From positions 125,083 to 189,082 of the forward strand of contig NZ_VLLA01000014.1 in NCBI RefSeq assembly GCF_007830635.1: DNA of 64,000 nt. The letters are read 5' to 3'. This stretch comes from Bradyrhizobium huanghuaihaiense (GTDB taxonomy: Bacteria > Pseudomonadota > Alphaproteobacteria > Rhizobiales > Xanthobacteraceae). Shown here in pieces: positions 60,395 to 64,000 of this stretch (position 1 is its first letter; every line of letters starts with the position of its first letter). A program made the position numbers and the translations under genes. Under the pieces are notes generated by a model, which saw only the letters and a list, made by a program, of their open reading frames with translations, was not told where the DNA came from and made no database searches.

Positions 60395-61780
60395 ATGGCC
60401 AACGAAGCATTCGCCCTTTCGCCCATGTCTGCCCGCGCGGCCGAGCCGAACGAGCAGGATTACGACGCGATCCGCGAAGCCTTCATGGAGACCGCGCGCG
60501 GCCGCTGGTTCCTCGGCGAATATGCCAAGCGCAACCGCAATGCGGATACCCGCATGGTGCTGGATGCGGTCGCGAAAATCGAAGAAACCCTTGCGGCACA
60601 GCGACAACCCGTCGTCGAGGACCGCCTGCCGGAGGCGCTGGTCGAGATCCGCCGCGCCATCCGCGAGGCCGAGACGATCGCGCTCGCGGCGTTCGATCCC
60701 GCTGCGCTCGAGACGAGCCTCGCGCCGATCCCGCGCGGCGTGCGCATCATCAAGGAGATCTCCTGGCGCTGGCGCGAGATCGGCGCCGACGGGCGAATCT
60801 GCGACCTCATTGATTCGCAGCTCGCCTCGATCGAGGCCGCCTGCGGACAGATGTCGACCATCGACCCCCGCGTCGAGCTCAAGGCCGCATTCGATCTGCT
60901 CAGGGAACGAATCGAGCAGACCGAGGGCGGCGCATCGCCGCAGGCGGAGCGCCCCTCGCCGCCTCCGGCGCATGAGGGGCCCTCCGCGGTGGCGGAAGCT
61001 GCGCCTGCGCAAGCCGCACCCGCCGAGATGGCGAGCGAAGCTCCCGTGGCTTTTACGGAGGCGCCGCAGGACGTCGCAGCGACTCCCGAGCCCGAAGCAG
61101 AAATTGAGGAAGCCGGCAACGTCGAAGCATTCGCAATGGCCGAGCAGGCCATGGATGCGACCGTCGCGCCGGAGGCCGCTGCCGACAGCAAGATCGCGCC
61201 CGACAACGCCGCGGTTGAAGACGTCGCTCTTGAAGAGCCGGTCGCGGAGCTCACCGCGGTCGTGGAAGCCGCCGACGAGCTCGCGCTCGACGCCGCCGCG
61301 GAAGCTGAGGACGAGGCCATCCTCGAGGCCATCGCGCTGGAGATGGCCGCGCCCGATCCGGAGTTCGACGAGATCATCGAGCCGGTCGAGATGGCCGCAG
61401 CAAGTCCGGAGCCGATGGCTGCGGAGGCCGTGGCGCCAATTGCCGCCGAGCTTCCGGAGCCGGTCGCACCCGCAGCGGTCGCGGAAGAGCCCGCAGCCGA
61501 CGCACCGATCGCGATGGACTCGCTCGCGCGCCTCACCGACGCCATCGCGGAAGCCGCGGCCGAAGTGATGGAGCAGCAGGCCCCGGCGATGGCAGCCACG
61601 GCATCATTAGCCGGAGCACCGGCCGCAACGCTGCCGATGCCCACGCCGCTCCCCGAGCCCTCGCTCGGCGCCACCATCCTCGCCAGCGGCATCCTGCAAA
61701 AACCCCGCGCGCCCGCCAACGACCCGCTCGCGCCAATCCGCCGCATGACCCAGGCCGAGAAGATCGCGTTCTTCTCGTAA
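60395..61780 (+). CDS. Protein with conserved N-terminus and acidic Ala/Glu-rich tail, unknown (461 aa)
   Basis: Residues 15-190 (AIREAFMETARGRWFLGEYAKRNRNADTRMVLDAVAKIEETLA) are helical and look conserved; I recall similar sequences in related genera but no assigned function. Residues about 200-430 are low-complexity Ala/Glu/Pro (AAPAEMASEAP, EPEAEIEEAG) with repeated short acidic units. The last 25 residues (PLAPIRRMTQAEKIAFFS) are basic. No signal peptide or membrane helix. Start at 60395. Confidence 0.7.
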   Translation: MANEAFALSPMSARAAEPNEQDYDAIREAFMETARGRWFLGEYAKRNRNADTRMVLDAVAKIEETLAAQRQPVVEDRLPEALVEIRRAIREAETIALAAFDPAALETSLAPIPRGVRIIKEISWRWREIGADGRICDLIDSQLASIEAACGQMSTIDPRVELKAAFDLLRERIEQTEGGASPQAERPSPPPAHEGPSAVAEAAPAQAAPAEMASEAPVAFTEAPQDVAATPEPEAEIEEAGNVEAFAMAEQAMDATVAPEAAADSKIAPDNAAVEDVALEEPVAELTAVVEAADELALDAAAEAEDEAILEAIALEMAAPDPEFDEIIEPVEMAAASPEPMAAEAVAPIAAELPEPVAPAAVAEEPAADAPIAMDSLARLTDAIAEAAAEVMEQQAPAMAATASLAGAPAATLPMPTPLPEPSLGATILASGILQKPRAPANDPLAPIRRMTQAEKIAFFS

Positions 61781-61802
61781 GAGACTACGCTCTCTCCACA
61801 TC

Positions 61803-61880
61803 GTCATTGCGAGCGCAGCGAAGCAATCCAGACTGTCGCCGCGGAAAGACTCTGGATTGCTTCGCTGCGCTCGCAATGAC
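61803..61880. repeat. GTCATTGCGAGCG...CGCTCGCAATGAC repeat (copy 4)
   Basis: The cleanest copy of the family, 22 bases past the stop of the acidic protein gene. Confidence 0.88.
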
Positions 61881-61895
61881 GAGAGTACCAGCTCC

Positions 61896-62039
61896 GTCAT
61901 CCTGAGGCGCGAGGCGCACGATGCGCAGCATCGTGCGGAGAGCCTCGAAGGATGCACGGCCGAGATGCAGCCGGGCCTTCGCCCTTCGAGGCTTGCTCAG
62001 CGGCGCGGCTGCGCCACTGAGCGCGCACCTCAGGGTGAC
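61896..62039. repeat. GTCATCCTGAGG...CCTCAGGGTGAC repeat
   Basis: A 144-base palindromic element with internal hairpins (GCACGATGCGCAGCATCGTGC region). It is the only copy in this window and completes a tract of repeats from 61803 to 62039. Confidence 0.75.
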
Positions 62040-62078
62040 GGTGATGGATGAGTACTCGCGATGACGGCGATCAGCCGC

Positions 62079-62438
62079 TCACCCGCAATTCCACACCGCC
62101 CCGATCGGTGTGCGCGTCCAGCACGGGCCAAAGCTGCCGCCGTTGTAGCGGCCGCCGCCGAAGCCGGGGCGGCCGAAATAGTGCCACTCGCCATCCCAAC
62201 GGTAATACTGAGGAACCGGGTCGATGTACCAATGGCGACGTTCACTGCGCGCGAGGCGACGCATGGCGTCCTTCTGCTTGTAGAGCGGAATGCTGTTGCT
62301 CAGCGGCTGACGATAGCCCGGCAGGAAGCCGTAGCCCTTCCAGACCGGCTTGGGGCGCTTTTGCACGGGCTCAGCGGGCGCGACAGCGGGCAGCAGCGAC
62401 AGGATGACAGCAACGAAGAGACACACAAGGCGAGACAT
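62079..62438 (-). CDS. Small secreted protein, unknown (119 aa)
   Basis: Signal peptide MSRLVCLFVAVILSLLPAVAPA, then a basic, aromatic domain (YGFLPGYRQPLSNSIPLYKQKD ... WYIDPVPQYYRWDGEWHYFGRPGFGGGRYNGG) ending CWTRTPIGAVWNCG. Rich in Tyr/Trp/Gly. No family name recognised. Start set at 62438. Confidence 0.78.
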   Translation of the reverse strand: MSRLVCLFVAVILSLLPAVAPAEPVQKRPKPVWKGYGFLPGYRQPLSNSIPLYKQKDAMRRLARSERRHWYIDPVPQYYRWDGEWHYFGRPGFGGGRYNGGSFGPCWTRTPIGAVWNCG

Positions 62439-62553
62439 GGATCGACCATAGACAGGCGGATGCGAGAAGGCCACTCAAATTCGAGTGCGAGGCTTTGCGC
62501 CGCCTCGATCAATATGCTTCGCTATTCGTGGTGCCCTGTCGGAAGGAGCACAC

Positions 62554-64000
62554 ATGTCCACGGCGATCTCGACGCTCGGCGGGGTAGGTCTCTTCCTGCT
62601 CGGCATGACCGTGATGACGGAGGGCCTGAAGACGCTGGCCGGCTCTGCGCTACGCACGGTGCTCGGCATGGCTGCGTCGACGCCGCTGCTTGGCTCGTTT
62701 TGGGGGGCCGTGGTCACGCTGCTGGTGCAGTCCTCCAGCGCAACGACCATGACGACGATCGGTCTCGTCAGCGCCGGCCTCTTGACCTTCCAGCAAGGGT
62801 TGAGCCTCGTCTTCGGCGCGAATATCGGCACCACCGGGACCGGCTGGCTGGTCGCGCTGATCGGCGTCCGCGTCTCGCTCACGGCCGCGGCGCTGCCGAT
62901 GATCTTCGTCGGCGCGCTGACCAAGCTTCTCGGCAGAGGACGAATCTCCGGGGTCGGCGCCGCGCTCGCCGGCTTCGGACTTGTGCTGTTCGGCTTGACG
63001 ACCCTGCAGCAGGGCATGGGCGGGCTGGCTGAACGATTGCACCCGGCGGACCTGCCCGCAGTCCTCGGCAGTCCCGGGGTGCCATGGTGGTCGGGCCTCT
63101 TCGGCGTGCTGGCGCTGGTCGTGATCGGATTGGTCATGACCGCGCTGATGCAATCGTCAACGGCCGCGATCGCGGTGACCCTGTCCGCCTATTTCGCGGG
63201 CGCGATCGGGTTGGACCAGGCCTGCGCCCTGATCATCGGCCAGAACATCGGAACAGCCACGAGTTCCGCCCTGGCCGCGATCGGCGCGAGCCCGACCGCA
63301 AAGCGGCTGGCCATCGCCTACGTTCTTTTCAAGCTGATTGCCGCACTCATCGCTTTGGTGGCTTTTCCCATGGTAACGCCGATGCTGCTGCGCGCCTCCG
63401 ACACGATCGACGGCGTCACGCTGCTGGCCGGCTACCACACGGCCTTCAACGTCGTCGGCGTCGCGGTCCTGCTGCCCCTGATCAATCCGTTCACGCGACT
63501 GGTCGAACGGATTCTGCCCGAGCGCGGCTCGCCGCTGACGCGATGTCTCGATCCTTCGGCGCTCGAGACCCCGGTCGTGGCAGTGGAAGCGGTACGGCGC
63601 ACGATCGCGCGCGTGCTCTTGACGGTGTGCAGTTCGGTCGAGGCGAAACTGACCGGCCGCGCTGGATCGATACGCCTGGGGAAGGAGGCTGTATCCGTAG
63701 AGGAGGCGGCCGATGCCGTGCGCCAGGCACAAATATTCCTGTCGGATGTAGCTGGACCGCCTGAGACCGACGACGAGCAACAGCGTCTGACGAGCACGCT
63801 GCACGCCCTCGACCACGCGTCCCGGCTGACGGACCTCGCAAATGGAGGAAACAATTTCGCTTCGGTGGCACGCGGACCGGAGGACATCCGCGCCGGAGAG
63901 CTATGTGCCGAAATCATGCGAAGCGCGGCTGCGATTGCGCGCGGCGTTGCGGCGCCGCCCCGCGTCGATGGATCGCCGCACGCCGTACCCGCCTCGCGTG
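62554..64000 (+). CDS. Na+/phosphate cotransporter, NptA/PNaS family, 3'-truncated by window end
   Basis: The frame is open from ATG 62554 (preceded by GGAAGGAG) to the window edge, 482 codons. Twin QSSSATTMTTIG (about 62-73) and QSSTAAIAVTLS motifs, with GANIGTT and GQNIGTATSS, are the paired inverted repeats of the sodium-phosphate cotransporter family. From about residue 335 a helical PhoU-like domain begins, and it continues past the edge. It imports phosphate or controls phosphate efflux. Confidence 0.92.
   Translation, partial: MSTAISTLGGVGLFLLGMTVMTEGLKTLAGSALRTVLGMAASTPLLGSFWGAVVTLLVQSSSATTMTTIGLVSAGLLTFQQGLSLVFGANIGTTGTGWLVALIGVRVSLTAAALPMIFVGALTKLLGRGRISGVGAALAGFGLVLFGLTTLQQGMGGLAERLHPADLPAVLGSPGVPWWSGLFGVLALVVIGLVMTALMQSSTAAIAVTLSAYFAGAIGLDQACALIIGQNIGTATSSALAAIGASPTAKRLAIAYVLFKLIAALIALVAFPMVTPMLLRASDTIDGVTLLAGYHTAFNVVGVAVLLPLINPFTRLVERILPERGSPLTRCLDPSALETPVVAVEAVRRTIARVLLTVCSSVEAKLTGRAGSIRLGKEAVSVEEAADAVRQAQIFLSDVAGPPETDDEQQRLTSTLHALDHASRLTDLANGGNNFASVARGPEDIRAGELCAEIMRSAAAIARGVAAPPRVDGSPHAVPASR

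Overview
The window reads as chromosomal DNA of a Bradyrhizobium-like alphaproteobacterium (family Nitrobacteraceae). The grounds are the high GC content, a Caulobacter-type flagellar gene set with FlbT and CtrA-like sites, DUF1127, MocR and MipA proteins typical of Rhizobiales, and intergenic gaps packed with palindromic repeat families familiar from Bradyrhizobium genomes. No tRNA, rRNA, CRISPR array, transposase or phage gene was seen.

Region by region. 1-14.6 kb is a flagellar locus: a very large flagellin, the flagellin regulator FlbT, and flgE-flgK-flgL. A four-gene biosynthetic cassette (GT-A-like glycosyltransferase, fold-type-I PLP enzyme, ATP-grasp ligase, group II PLP decarboxylase) lies in line with flgL and has its own near-perfect CtrA box. 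14.8-30.3 kb holds housekeeping and stress genes: Tat-exported MsrB, an FAD oxidoreductase, a SixA-type phosphatase, a universal stress protein, DUF1127, a MocR regulator, an MHYT-PAS-GGDEF-EAL c-di-GMP protein, a DHA2 efflux pump, a YciE-like ferritin-fold protein, an LPG-synthase-type membrane protein and a secreted SGNH hydrolase.

30.7-38.6 kb is a complete D-glucarate/galactarate utilisation cluster: MFS importer, LysR regulator, KdgD, GudD, alpha-ketoglutaric semialdehyde dehydrogenase and GarD. Together they convert both hexarates to 2-oxoglutarate. 38.6-42.7 kb has a MipA/OmpV porin-like gene and a secreted partner, divergent from an OmpR-type response regulator and histidine kinase. 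The shared intergenic region carries four 11-bp direct repeats that look like an operator. 42.8-48.7 kb holds small secreted proteins, a membrane-anchored unknown, DUF2147, a ferredoxin reductase, a thioesterase, a [2Fe-2S] ferredoxin and an Hpt protein.

49.1-54.8 kb is one 1905-residue membrane-anchored protein with 22- and 44-residue helical repeats, preceded by a TTAA-N7-TTAA motif. 55.2-58.0 kb is a three-gene Mla-type lipid transporter. 58.2-64.0 kb has a dipeptide epimerase overlapping an MFS gene tail to tail, an acidic Ala/Glu-rich protein, a small secreted protein and the 5' part of a Na+/phosphate cotransporter cut by the window edge.

The most promising leads are the CtrA-boxed cassette inside the flagellar locus, a beta-rich module shared by flagellin, hook and hook-filament junction proteins, a branched RNA-like element at 18742-18855 within a longer dispersed repeat, the direct-repeat operator at 40346-40435, and the apolipoprotein-like repeat protein.
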